DNA from: Mesorhizobium sp. ES1-4
Lineage (GTDB): Bacteria > Pseudomonadota > Alphaproteobacteria > Rhizobiales > Rhizobiaceae
Assembly (NCBI RefSeq): GCF_020164745.1
Contig: NZ_JAIUGV010000002.1
Span: 248,001-312,000 of the forward strand
Length of the DNA stretch: 64,000 nt
Direction: 5' to 3'
The notes beneath the pieces were generated by a model that was given only the letters and a program-made list of their open reading frames with translations, ran no database searches and was not told where the DNA came from. The position numbers and the translations under genes are program-made. Positions 52,421-61,334 of the stretch are shown piece by piece. Every line of letters starts with the position of its first letter. The first letter of the stretch is position 1.

Positions 52421-53248
52421 ATGATTTCCAGCATTGCTGAACTGATTGCCGACCGCATCGGCACCATGCCCGCCGGCGAACGGCGGGCGGCCCAGACGCT
52501 GATCGCCAGCTATCCGATGATCGGCCTGAAGACGGTCGCAGAATTCTCGGCCGCGGCCGGCGTCTCCTCGCCGACGATCCTGCGTTTCGTCGCCCGGCTG
52601 GGCTTCCAGAACTATCCCGAGTTCCAGTCGAGCCTGCAGGACGAACTGGCGGCGCAACTGCAGTCGCCGGCGATACGAACGCTCAACCCGCCCTCGCCCA
52701 ACGGCGGCACGGTGTCGCCTATGCTGGAAGCGACGCTCGAAAATATGCGCGAGACCTTCAGGCACCTGTCCGACAGGCAGCTTGCCGACATTGCCGCAAG
52801 GCTGGCCGAACGGCGTGGCAAGACATTCTTGATCGGCGGCCGCTTCACCGACCCTCTGGCACGCTACATGGCCGCCCATCTTGCCGTCATCCAGCCCGAT
52901 GTCTTTCACCTCGCCGGCCAGGAGAGCATGTGGCGCGACAGGCTGATCGACATGGGCAAGCGCGACGTGCTGGTGATCTTCGACATCAGGCGCTACCAGG
53001 ACAGCCTCGTCCGATTCGCCGAGAAAGCGCATCAGCGCGGTGTTCACATCGTGCTCTTCACCGACCAGTGGCTATCGCCGATCGCCCGCTTCGCCCGCCA
53101 TGTCATTGCCGGGCGAACCGCCGTGCCTTCCGCATGGGATTCCTCGGCGGCACTCTTCGTCGTCGCCGAAACGCTGATCGGGGCCGTCACCAGGCAGCTC
53201 GAAGCCGACGGCGCCCGGCGCATCCGCGAGATGGAAGGCCTGCGGTAA
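52421..53248 (+). CDS. MurR/RpiR-family transcriptional regulator
   Basis: 275 residues from ATG 52421 (MISSIAELIADRIGTMPAGE). N-terminal HTH_6 domain with AEFSAAAGVSSPTILRFVAR, C-terminal SIS domain (~125-260) with KTFLIGGRFTDPLARYMAAH, DVLVIFDIRRYQDS and RGVHIVLFTDQ. SIS domains sense phosphosugars or related ligands. Divergent from the amidohydrolase-permease-GS series, which it probably controls. Confidence 0.92.
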   Translation: MISSIAELIADRIGTMPAGERRAAQTLIASYPMIGLKTVAEFSAAAGVSSPTILRFVARLGFQNYPEFQSSLQDELAAQLQSPAIRTLNPPSPNGGTVSPMLEATLENMRETFRHLSDRQLADIAARLAERRGKTFLIGGRFTDPLARYMAAHLAVIQPDVFHLAGQESMWRDRLIDMGKRDVLVIFDIRRYQDSLVRFAEKAHQRGVHIVLFTDQWLSPIARFARHVIAGRTAVPSAWDSSAALFVVAETLIGAVTRQLEADGARRIREMEGLR

Positions 53249-53451
53249 GCAGGTTTCCCGGGCCGTCGCATCGGCTCCGCCAGGCGGCGCGAATTCACGT
53301 TACCGAGATTTAATGTGCACGATTGCGTGATAATTGCCATAAACCGATGATACCGGGGTGTGGCGTGGCCGGGTTGTCGCCGCCAGCCCGCATCGTCGCT
53401 GCATCCGCTTCCACCTGGAACCAGTGGACGACCTTTGCCGCTGGAGTATCG

Positions 53452-54606
53452 ATGTCGAGCTGGAAACAGATTGTCCTTGCATTCGTGATCGTGGTCGCCG
53501 CCGCGGCCGCGTGGGCGCGTTTCTTCCCCGGCGCTCCCGACATGCTGGCACGCTGGGGGATGGACTGGGCGTATGGCGCGACGCCTCCAGCAAAGGACAC
53601 CGCGGCGTCTGGCGCCCGGCAGGCGGTGCGCGCCAGGATCGCCACTATCGTCGCGTCGCCAGCCAGCATGGCCACCATCAACGACCGCCTGCAGGCGATC
53701 GGCACCGGCCGCGCCAACGCCTCCGTCACCGTCAATCCCTACAGTTCGGGCCGCCTTACCGAACTGCTGGTCGAATCCGGCACGCATGTCGACAAGGGGC
53801 AGATCATCGCCACGCTCGATTCCGAAACCGAGATCATCGCCCAGAACCGGGCCAAGCTCGCTTTGCAGGACGCGCAGGCCAAGCTCGACCGCGTCAAGTC
53901 GTTGCGCGCCTCGAACGCCGCGACGCCGGTCGCGGTGGCTGACGCCGAAGTTGTGCTGGCCGGCGCCAAGCTGGCGCTTCAGGATGCCGAGCTTGCGCTG
54001 CGGCGCCGGTCGATCCCGGCGCCGATCGCCGGCACCGTCGGCATTTTGCCGATCTCGGCCGGCAATTACGTGACCAACCAGTCGGCGATCGCCACGCTTG
54101 ACGACCGGTCCTCCATCCTGGTCGATTTCCAGGTGCCGGAGCGCTTCGCGGCCGCCGTCAAGGTCGGAGCGCAATTGACGGCAACGCCGATCGCCAATCC
54201 GGGCAACGCCTATACCGGAACGGTGTCGGCGATCGACAACCACATCGACGAAAAGAGCCGCACCCTGCTGGTCAAGGCAAAGATCGCCAACCCGGCCGAT
54301 TCGCTGCGCGCCGGCATGTCGTTCGGCATCACCATGAAATTCCCCGGCGAGACCTATCCGGCCGTCAGCCCGCTGGCGATCCTCTGGGGATCGGACGGCG
54401 CCTATGTCTGGCAGGTCCAGGACGGCAAGGCCAGGCGGTTGCCGGTTCGCATCATCCAGCGCAACACCGACACCGTGCTGATCGACGCCGAGATCGGCAG
54501 CGGCGACATGGTGGTCACCGAAGGCACCCAAAGTGTCAGCGAAGGCGGCGAGGTTCGGATCGCCGGCCAGGAGCAGCGCGCCGCCAACGCCGCGGAAGGC
54601 TCATGA
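53452..54606 (+). CDS. RND efflux periplasmic adaptor (membrane fusion protein)
   Basis: 384 residues from ATG 53452 (GGAG upstream). N-terminal hydrophobic helix IVLAFVIVVAAAAAW, then the HlyD/AcrA arrangement: lipoyl half-motifs NPYSSGRLTELLVESGTHV and PIAGTVGILPISAGNYVTN around a short coiled hairpin (LALQDAQAKLDRVKSLRA), a beta-barrel and a membrane-proximal domain. It links the RND pump to an outer-membrane channel, which is not encoded here. Its stop overlaps the pump start by ATGA. Confidence 0.92.
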   Translation: MSSWKQIVLAFVIVVAAAAAWARFFPGAPDMLARWGMDWAYGATPPAKDTAASGARQAVRARIATIVASPASMATINDRLQAIGTGRANASVTVNPYSSGRLTELLVESGTHVDKGQIIATLDSETEIIAQNRAKLALQDAQAKLDRVKSLRASNAATPVAVADAEVVLAGAKLALQDAELALRRRSIPAPIAGTVGILPISAGNYVTNQSAIATLDDRSSILVDFQVPERFAAAVKVGAQLTATPIANPGNAYTGTVSAIDNHIDEKSRTLLVKAKIANPADSLRAGMSFGITMKFPGETYPAVSPLAILWGSDGAYVWQVQDGKARRLPVRIIQRNTDTVLIDAEIGSGDMVVTEGTQSVSEGGEVRIAGQEQRAANAAEGS

Positions 54607-57600
54607 CCAGCGCCGTCAACGCCGCCAGCGATACTGGCTTCACCGCGCTGTTCATCCGCAGGCCGGTCATGGCCTTCGTGCTGAACACCCTTATTGCCGT
54701 TGCCGGCCTTGCCGCCTTCTACGGTGTCGAGATCCGCGAATTGCCAGACGTCGATCGCGCCGTCATTACCGTGTCCACCAGCTTCGAAGGGGCCGCGGCC
54801 GAAACCGTCGACCGCGAACTGACCGACACGATCGAGGGCGCGGTCGCCCGCGTCTCCGGCGTCAAGTCGATCTCGTCTTCCTCCTCCTTCGGCTCGAGCC
54901 GCGTCACCATCGAGTTCAATGACGGTGTCGACCTCAACGTCGCCGCCTCGGACGTGCGTGATGCCGTCGGCCGCGTTGCCAACCAGATGCCGGACACAGC
55001 CGATCCGCCACGCATCGTCAAGGCCGACGCCAATTCCGACGCGGTGATGCGGCTGGCAGTGACTTCGGACAACATGTCGATCCAGGACATGACGGTGGTG
55101 GTCCAGGACCGGATCGAGGACGAACTGGCCGCCGTGCCCGGCGTCGCCGACGTCCAGGTCTACGGCGACCGCGACAAGATCTTTCGCATCGATGTCGACC
55201 AGAACAAGCTCGCCAGCCTTGGCTTCACTGTTGCGGATCTGAGGGCAGCGCTTGCCTCGGTCGCCTTCGATTCACCGGCCGGCTCGATCACCACGACCAA
55301 CCAGGACCTGATCGTGCGCACCACGGCCGACGTGACGACGCCCGGGGAATTCGAGAACATCATCATCGGCGGCACGACGCGCATCCGCGATGTCGCGACC
55401 GTCACGCTCGGCCCCGATGTGGGCCAGACCACGCTGCGTTCGGACGGCAAGGCCGGCATCGGCATCGGCATCATCCGGCAGGCGGAATCGAACACGCTGG
55501 ACATTTCGACCGGCGTCCAGGCCGCCGTCGCCAAGCTGCAGGAGAACCTGCCCAAGGGCATGGCGATCAAGATCACCAGCGACGACGCGGTCTTCGTCAA
55601 GGGTGCCGTGCACGAGGTCGAGATCGCACTCGGCCTGTCGGTCACCATGGTGCTGATCGTCATCTACATCTTCCTGCTCGACTGGCGCGCCACGCTGATC
55701 CCGGGCCTGTCGATGCCGGTCGCCATGATCGGCACCATCGCCGCCATCTATCTGGCCGGTTTCTCGGTCAACATCCTGACGCTGCTCGCTTTGGTGCTGG
55801 CCACGGGCCTGGTTGTCGATGACGCCATCGTGGTGCTGGAAAACATCGTGCGACGGCGTAACGAAGGCATGGGCCCGCGCGCGGCCGCCGTACTCGGGGC
55901 ACAGGAAGTATTCTTCGCCGTTGTCGCCACGACGCTGACGCTGGTCGCCGTCTTCGTGCCGATCTCGTTCCTGCCGGGCCAGACCGGCGGCCTGTTCCGT
56001 GAATTCGGCTTCGTGCTTGCGATGTCGGTGCTTCTGTCCTGCGTGGTGGCGCTGACGCTTTGCCCGATGCTTGCTTCGCGCATGCTGACCAGCGCGTCGC
56101 TTCACCGCGAAGACAGCCGCGGTATTGGCGCGCGCATCGGTGGCGTTCTGAACGCGGGCTACAAGCGCGCGCTCCATGCGTGTCTCGATGCACCCTGGAT
56201 CGTGGTTCTTGTCGCCGTGCTGTTTGCCGGGATCGCGTTTGCGCTGTTCGGCACGATCCGCCAGGAACTGACGCCGACCGAGGACCGTGCCGTCGTGCTG
56301 TTGCGCATCAGCGCCCCCCAAGGCGTCAGCCTCGACTACACGACGCAGCAGATGCAGAAGATCGAACGACTGATCCAGCCGATGCGCGATTCCGGCGAGA
56401 TTCGCTCGACCTTCGAGAATGCCGGCCGCAACGGTTCCTACAACTCCGGTTTCATGGTGATGACATTGGCGCCGTGGGACGAGCGCAGCCGGAGCCAGCA
56501 GGAGATCATGGCTGAGATCAGCCAGTTGACCAGGCAGGTGCCCAGCGTGCGTATCTTTCCGGTGCAGCCGAACAGCCTCGGCATCCGCGGCGCCGGCAAC
56601 GGCCTGCAGTTCGCTCTGGTCGGCAACGACCGCAAGGCGCTTGGGGATGCGGCGGTCAAGATCATCGCCGAGATGCAGAAGGACCAGCGCTTCCAGACCC
56701 CACGCCTGTCGATCGACCCGACGCAGCCGCAACTGGCCGTGGCCATCGACCGCGAGCGCGCTTCCGATCTCGGCATCGACATCACCGGGCTCGCCAACAC
56801 CATGCAAGCCATGCTCGACGGCAACGATGTCGCCGATGTCTACATCGCCGACCGCAGCTACGGCGTGAAGCTTGTCTCGACCACCAATCCGATCAACGAT
56901 CCGACCGATCTGGAAAATGTCTTCCTCAAGACGGCGGATGGCCGCTTCGTGCCGATGTCGACGATCGCCACGCTGACCGAGCGCGCCGTGCCGCCGTCGC
57001 TGTCGCGCGAACAGCAGCAGCCTTCGGTGGCAATCACCTCGAACCTCTCAGGCGATTTCGCGCTTGGCGATGCGCTGACACGCGCCGAGGAGATCGCCAC
57101 GCCGCTCCTGCCACCCGGAAGCCGCGTCCTGCCGCTGGCCGAGGCCGCGACTTTGGGTGAAACTAACAGCGCCATGGTCACCATCTTCGGCTTCGCGCTG
57201 GTCATCATCCTTCTGGTGCTGGCCGCCCAGTTCGAGAGTTTCGTCAGCGCCGTCATCATCATGGCGACGGTGCCGCTCGGTCTTGCCTGCGCCATTTTCG
57301 CGCTGCTGCTGTCTGGCACCAGTCTCAACGCCTACAGCCAGATCGGCCTGGTCCTTCTGGTCGGCGTCATGGCCAAGAACGGCATCCTGATCGTCGAATT
57401 CGCCAACCAGTTGCGAGATCGCGGCCTGGGCGTGCGCGAAGCGATCGAGCAGGCCTCCACCATCCGTCTGCGGCCGGTGATGATGACGATGATCTGCACC
57501 ATACTTGGCGGCGTGCCGCTTGTGCTGGCCGCCGGCGCGGGCGCCGAGGCGCGCGTCGCGCTCGGCTGGGTGATTGTCGGCGGGCTTGGTCTGGCCACCA

Positions 57601-57734
57601 TCTCGACGCTGTTCCTGACGCCGGTCGCCTATCTCCTGCTTGGCCGCTTCGTCACGCCGAAGACCCACGAGGAAACACGGCTCAAGCGCGAACTCGAGGA
57701 AGCCGCTTACACCAACGTGGAACCGGCGGAATAG
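54603..57734 (+). CDS. RND multidrug efflux permease (HAE1 family)
   Basis: 1043 residues, standard RND length with twelve membrane helices and two large periplasmic loops. ALFIRRPVMAFVLNTLIAVA starts helix 1. VLATGLVVDDAIVVLENIVRR in helix 4 carries the paired Asp residues used for proton transfer, and LVGVMAKNGILIVEFANQLR in helix 10 the partner Lys. It exports hydrophobic or amphiphilic compounds using the proton gradient, with the adaptor encoded just upstream. Substrates and outer-membrane partner are unknown. Confidence 0.95.
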   Translation: MTSAVNAASDTGFTALFIRRPVMAFVLNTLIAVAGLAAFYGVEIRELPDVDRAVITVSTSFEGAAAETVDRELTDTIEGAVARVSGVKSISSSSSFGSSRVTIEFNDGVDLNVAASDVRDAVGRVANQMPDTADPPRIVKADANSDAVMRLAVTSDNMSIQDMTVVVQDRIEDELAAVPGVADVQVYGDRDKIFRIDVDQNKLASLGFTVADLRAALASVAFDSPAGSITTTNQDLIVRTTADVTTPGEFENIIIGGTTRIRDVATVTLGPDVGQTTLRSDGKAGIGIGIIRQAESNTLDISTGVQAAVAKLQENLPKGMAIKITSDDAVFVKGAVHEVEIALGLSVTMVLIVIYIFLLDWRATLIPGLSMPVAMIGTIAAIYLAGFSVNILTLLALVLATGLVVDDAIVVLENIVRRRNEGMGPRAAAVLGAQEVFFAVVATTLTLVAVFVPISFLPGQTGGLFREFGFVLAMSVLLSCVVALTLCPMLASRMLTSASLHREDSRGIGARIGGVLNAGYKRALHACLDAPWIVVLVAVLFAGIAFALFGTIRQELTPTEDRAVVLLRISAPQGVSLDYTTQQMQKIERLIQPMRDSGEIRSTFENAGRNGSYNSGFMVMTLAPWDERSRSQQEIMAEISQLTRQVPSVRIFPVQPNSLGIRGAGNGLQFALVGNDRKALGDAAVKIIAEMQKDQRFQTPRLSIDPTQPQLAVAIDRERASDLGIDITGLANTMQAMLDGNDVADVYIADRSYGVKLVSTTNPINDPTDLENVFLKTADGRFVPMSTIATLTERAVPPSLSREQQQPSVAITSNLSGDFALGDALTRAEEIATPLLPPGSRVLPLAEAATLGETNSAMVTIFGFALVIILLVLAAQFESFVSAVIIMATVPLGLACAIFALLLSGTSLNAYSQIGLVLLVGVMAKNGILIVEFANQLRDRGLGVREAIEQASTIRLRPVMMTMICTILGGVPLVLAAGAGAEARVALGWVIVGGLGLATISTLFLTPVAYLLLGRFVTPKTHEETRLKRELEEAAYTNVEPAE

Positions 57735-57740
57735 AACTCG

Positions 57741-58151
57741 CTATTTCAGCAGCCGGCCCTCGATCGACCAGCGCGCGGCAAGGAAGTTGAGCACCGCCGC
57801 CACGATGACACCGCCGATCTTTGCCGGCCACACGCCGGCGACACCGGCGAGGAGTGCGATCGACAGACTGGAGACGCCGAGTGAAATCAGCGCTCCGAGC
57901 GAGACGAACCGCAGGAAGGCGTGATGCAGTCGTATGGCGTGATTGCGCTCGAACGACCAGAAGCCATTCGCCACGAAAGAGACGACGACGGCGATCGACC
58001 ACGAGATGACATTGGCGGGCAGCGGCGGGACGTGCAGCTTGAGCAGCAGGAAAAATGCGGCAAGGTCGATGGCCGTATTTGCCAGTCCGACGAGCGCGAA
58101 ACGGACGATCTTGCCGCCGGTCGAACGCCGGAGATGGTCGGCGCCGCTCAT
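57741..58151 (-). CDS. GtrA-family membrane protein
   Basis: 136 residues, four membrane helices (IVRFALVGLANTAIDLAAFF; VISWSIAVVVSFVANGFWSF; FVSLGALISLGVSSLSIALL; IGGVIVAAVLNFLAARW). FALVGLANTAIDL and NFLAARWSIEG are family signatures. GtrA proteins are thought to flip undecaprenyl-phosphate-linked sugars. Its start overlaps the deacetylase stop by ATGA, last gene of a four-gene glycan module; convergent with the RND gene 6 bases away. Confidence 0.9.
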   Translation of the reverse strand: MSGADHLRRSTGGKIVRFALVGLANTAIDLAAFFLLLKLHVPPLPANVISWSIAVVVSFVANGFWSFERNHAIRLHHAFLRFVSLGALISLGVSSLSIALLAGVAGVWPAKIGGVIVAAVLNFLAARWSIEGRLLK

Positions 58152-58957
58152 CCCTTGCCATCCAGGATCTCGACACCGGCACGGGCAAGGCCCGCGCCGA
58201 ACGCGTCCGAGGCCAGAACCCCGAATTCCACTTCGCGCACGCCTTGCATCGGGTCGCGCGTGCGCAGCGTCTCATCGACATGGCCGGGATGGCACATGAA
58301 CAGCCCCTCTTGCGGCAACGTCTCGACGGCGGTTTTCAGGGCAGGCGCGAACTTTTCCGGCTGCCGCCAGTCGTAGATGCCCGCAAGGGGCGTCATGACG
58401 AAAAAACCGGCGCTCCGCATCGACCGGTCGAAGCCGCTGGCGAGCGCTGCGATGGCCGCGATCTTCGGCACCACCGCGGGCGCGGGAGCGCCGCGCAGCA
58501 TCGGCCTGCCGGGGCCCGCTGGAAAACGGGCCAGCAGCCATTCGCGCACGACCGGCAGGAAATGCACATGCTGGTGCCCGTCGATATGGCTCGGCCCGCG
58601 GCCCAGCGCCTCGACGAAACGAGCGTACTGCGCATCGAGTTCGGCATGGACGTCGCGCCCGTCGATCCGGCCGCGCAGAACCGGCAGGGCCAGCGAACGA
58701 AGCGGCGGCAGTCGGCCCTCGGGCGCCAGGCTCGATTTGCCCGTGACGGCTGGCTGGTCCGTAAGGGTCAAGTGCAACCCGATCGCCACGCGGCCGCTCA
58801 GCGGCTTGATGAGCGCCGCCGCCTCCCCCCATTCGGGAAAGCCGGTCATGCAGCTTGTGCCGGTTAGGCGGCCGCGGTCGATCAGATCGAGAATCCCGGT
58901 GGAGACCCCAGGCGCCAGGCCGTAGTCGTCAGCAATCAGGCGGATGCGCCGCGTCAT
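58148..58957 (-). CDS. ChbG/YdjC/HpnK-family carbohydrate deacetylase (NaxD-like)
   Basis: 269 residues from ATG 58957, overlapping the stop of the GT2 gene. Metal-binding and catalytic residues of the family: RLIADDYGLAPGV (Asp-Asp), VAIGLHLTLTDQP (His), PSHIDGHQHVHFLP (His-x-His) and FMCHPGHVDE (His). The fold removes N-acetyl groups from chitobiose, hopanoid head groups or, for NaxD/LgmC-type members, undecaprenyl-phosphate N-acetylhexosamine. The neighbours (GT2 lipid-sugar transferase, GtrA, GT87-like protein) favour the last of these. Confidence 0.88.
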   Translation of the reverse strand: MTRRIRLIADDYGLAPGVSTGILDLIDRGRLTGTSCMTGFPEWGEAAALIKPLSGRVAIGLHLTLTDQPAVTGKSSLAPEGRLPPLRSLALPVLRGRIDGRDVHAELDAQYARFVEALGRGPSHIDGHQHVHFLPVVREWLLARFPAGPGRPMLRGAPAPAVVPKIAAIAALASGFDRSMRSAGFFVMTPLAGIYDWRQPEKFAPALKTAVETLPQEGLFMCHPGHVDETLRTRDPMQGVREVEFGVLASDAFGAGLARAGVEILDGKG

Positions 58958-59955
58958 GAGCCGGATGCGCCTGACGGCTCGCCCGAAACGTCGCTGCGCA
59001 CCACATCGCGCACCAGGTACACCGGCCGGTCCTTGCTCTCCGAAAGCGTAACCCAGACATATTCCCCGATCAGGCCGAGCAAGGTCAGGTTGAGGCCGCC
59101 GAGCAGGACGACGGCGACCATCAGGCTGGGATAGCCAGGCACGGCAATGCCGTAGAACATCACTTCGAAGAACACCTTGGCGCCGTAAACGATGCCCGCC
59201 AGCGCGGCCAGCATCCCGCTCAGGCTGATGATGCGCAGCGGGATGACCGAAAACGACGTAAAACCTTCCAGCGAGAAGGCGAGCAGGTTGAGCCGGCTCC
59301 ATTTCGAGGTGCCGCTGGCGCGGTTCTCCGGCGAATAGGGTATGGCTTTCTGGCGGAAGCCGGCCCAGGCGAACAGCCCCTTGTTGAAGCGCCGCTTGTC
59401 GCGCAGGCTGGTCAGCGCGCGCGCAACGGTGCCGCGCATGACGCGAAAATCGCCGGCATTTTCGGGAATGTCGAAGCGCTGGCTGGAGTTGATCAGGCTG
59501 TAGAAAAGCCGCGCCAGCTGGCTGCGCCGCCAACTCGCCTCGCGGCGGTCGTTCTGCGCGTAGACGACGTCGATCTCGCGATTGTCAACCAGTTCGGTGA
59601 TCATCTGCAGGCTGATGTCCATGGAATGCTGCAGGTCCGAATCCATGATCAGCACCATCTCGCCGCGCGAGTGGTCGAGGCCGGCGAGCACAGCGACCTC
59701 CTTGCCGAAATTACGGCTGAGGCGAACGATCTCCCACGATCCCGACAGAGCCTGCGAAAATCGCCCGGCGCCGTCGTCGCGGCTGCCATCGTCGACCAGG
59801 ATCTTGTGGACGGCCATGCCGAAACGCTGGGACACCGCTGCTTCGAGCTTGTCCAGCAATTTGGCAAAAGCCGACGCGGATTGCGCCTCGTTGAAGAATG
59901 GCGCGACGATATCGAGAACAGGCCTGGACTCAGCCATTTGCGACAGGCCTTTCAT
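58954..59955 (-). CDS. Glycosyltransferase family 2, polyprenyl-phosphate sugar transferase (GtrB/ArnC-like)
   Basis: 333 residues from ATG 59955 (AAGGTGATG upstream); ATG 59937 is possible. The GT-A domain shows DIVAPFFNEAQSASAF, KILVDDGSRDDGA (DDGS) and VLIMDSDLQHSMD (DxD), then a Gln/Arg-rich acceptor region, and two C-terminal helices (FSVIPLRIISLSGMLAALAG; VAVVLLGGLNLTLLGLIGEY). This is the DPM1/ArnC/GtrB layout that loads a sugar on undecaprenyl phosphate. Its start lies inside the end of the GT87-like gene and its stop overlaps the deacetylase start, so the module is translationally coupled. Confidence 0.92.
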   Translation of the reverse strand: MKGLSQMAESRPVLDIVAPFFNEAQSASAFAKLLDKLEAAVSQRFGMAVHKILVDDGSRDDGAGRFSQALSGSWEIVRLSRNFGKEVAVLAGLDHSRGEMVLIMDSDLQHSMDISLQMITELVDNREIDVVYAQNDRREASWRRSQLARLFYSLINSSQRFDIPENAGDFRVMRGTVARALTSLRDKRRFNKGLFAWAGFRQKAIPYSPENRASGTSKWSRLNLLAFSLEGFTSFSVIPLRIISLSGMLAALAGIVYGAKVFFEVMFYGIAVPGYPSLMVAVVLLGGLNLTLLGLIGEYVWVTLSESKDRPVYLVRDVVRSDVSGEPSGASGS

Positions 59956-61111
59956 TCATCACCTTGTCTCGCGCCACCTTGTCTCGCGCCCTGGCCCAAA
60001 ACCACCAGATCAGCGAACCGGCAATGATGGTCACCGCGATCGGCCGGAACCAGGGGTATGAGAAATCCTGGATATGACGCTCGACCCCCGTCAATCCTGT
60101 CACGAACAGCATCACAGACAGTATCGAGGCGAGCACACCGCCTCGCTCCTCGCGCCATAACAAGGCAATGGCGAGACCGGCGGGCACTGCGACCATGGCA
60201 TAGGTGTTGGGCTCGACGCGCGGGTTGAAGACGCACATGTAGAACGTCGCCGTCAGGAAGATGGCAAGATCAGCCGTTCCACGTTCGAGCTTGCGGTCGA
60301 ACCAGACGACCGTGAAAAGCGTAAACAGCGCCATGACGATGCGCATGATCGTGGCGCCGAACTCCGGGATCGGCAGCCCCACCCTGGTAAAGGGCGCGGT
60401 GAAGTCGGTTGGAACAAAGTGGCTGGTGTTGTCGACGGCCATCGATGTCAGCATCCCGGCAAAAACCCGGTACTGGTCGGTGAGATAGCCGGCTGGCGCG
60501 AAAGCGTAGGGCAGCGCGATCACGAACAGCACCGACAGTGCCAGCACCGGTATCAGCCGGAACCGCAGGGCACCCACCAACAACAGCATGATGACCGCCG
60601 TCGGTTTGGCGATGATGGCGACCGAGGCCCAGAAGAAGGTCTCGGCGCGCCGCCCTTCGAGCGCCGACAGGGTCAGGAGCCAGCAGGCACCGGTCAGGAG
60701 AATCGTCGCCTGGCCGTTGCGGATCGCACCCAGTGCCATCGGCAAGGCGAGGAAGACCCCGAACGAAAGCAGCCACGTCAATTCGCTGCCGCCGAGCTTG
60801 CGCACCTGCCGCATCGCGGCGAAGGTAAGCACCGCGAAACCGATAATATGCCATACCAGGCCGCCCAGATGCGGTCCGAGCTTCAGCACCGGAACGTAGA
60901 GTGCTGCAAAGGCCGGCGCGTAGAGATATCCCATTTCGGATTGGACATTGTAGAGCGGCCGGCCGGCCAGGAATTCCTCGCTGCCGTACCTGTAGGCCAT
61001 CAGCACGGAGCGCGTGTCGGGCGCCCACAGGACGAGGACGAGAACGACCAGAAACGCTCCGATCCAAACGCCAAGTCCCAATCGGTCGAAAACCGGCTTG
61101 GAAATCGTCAT
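59930..61111 (-). CDS. GT87-family-like polytopic glycosyltransferase (DUF2029)
   Basis: 393 residues from ATG 61111; the in-frame upstream part is not conserved-looking. About nine to ten membrane helices (GLGVWIGAFLVVLVLVLWAP; AVLTFAAMRQVRKLGG; VLALSVLFVIALPYAF; VTIIAGSLIWWFW). The first periplasmic loop has a Glu-containing YRYGSEEFLAGRPLYN segment and YLYAPAFAALYVPVLKL, seen in GT87 (mannosyl/arabinosyl) C-type transferases that use polyprenyl-phosphate sugars. It would move the sugar from the lipid carrier to an envelope acceptor. First gene of the module. Confidence 0.82.
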   Translation of the reverse strand: MTISKPVFDRLGLGVWIGAFLVVLVLVLWAPDTRSVLMAYRYGSEEFLAGRPLYNVQSEMGYLYAPAFAALYVPVLKLGPHLGGLVWHIIGFAVLTFAAMRQVRKLGGSELTWLLSFGVFLALPMALGAIRNGQATILLTGACWLLTLSALEGRRAETFFWASVAIIAKPTAVIMLLLVGALRFRLIPVLALSVLFVIALPYAFAPAGYLTDQYRVFAGMLTSMAVDNTSHFVPTDFTAPFTRVGLPIPEFGATIMRIVMALFTLFTVVWFDRKLERGTADLAIFLTATFYMCVFNPRVEPNTYAMVAVPAGLAIALLWREERGGVLASILSVMLFVTGLTGVERHIQDFSYPWFRPIAVTIIAGSLIWWFWARARDKVARDKVMNERPVANG

Positions 61112-61334
61112 AAAAGCACCACCCCACACCATTTCAGAACGGGCCCTTGCCCGCGGCGTCCGGCATTTCGATGGCGGCATATCACGGACGAAGCGAAATG
61201 GCATAGGGGGATGGAGCGCGCGCCCCTCAACTTAGCGGACTGCGGCGGGTGGTCATGCACCAAGACAAGACAGCCAACTCGGAAAAAGCCTCGGAAGCCT
61301 CGCATGGAAACGTCCTGCGCAGCTTCGGAAGGCA

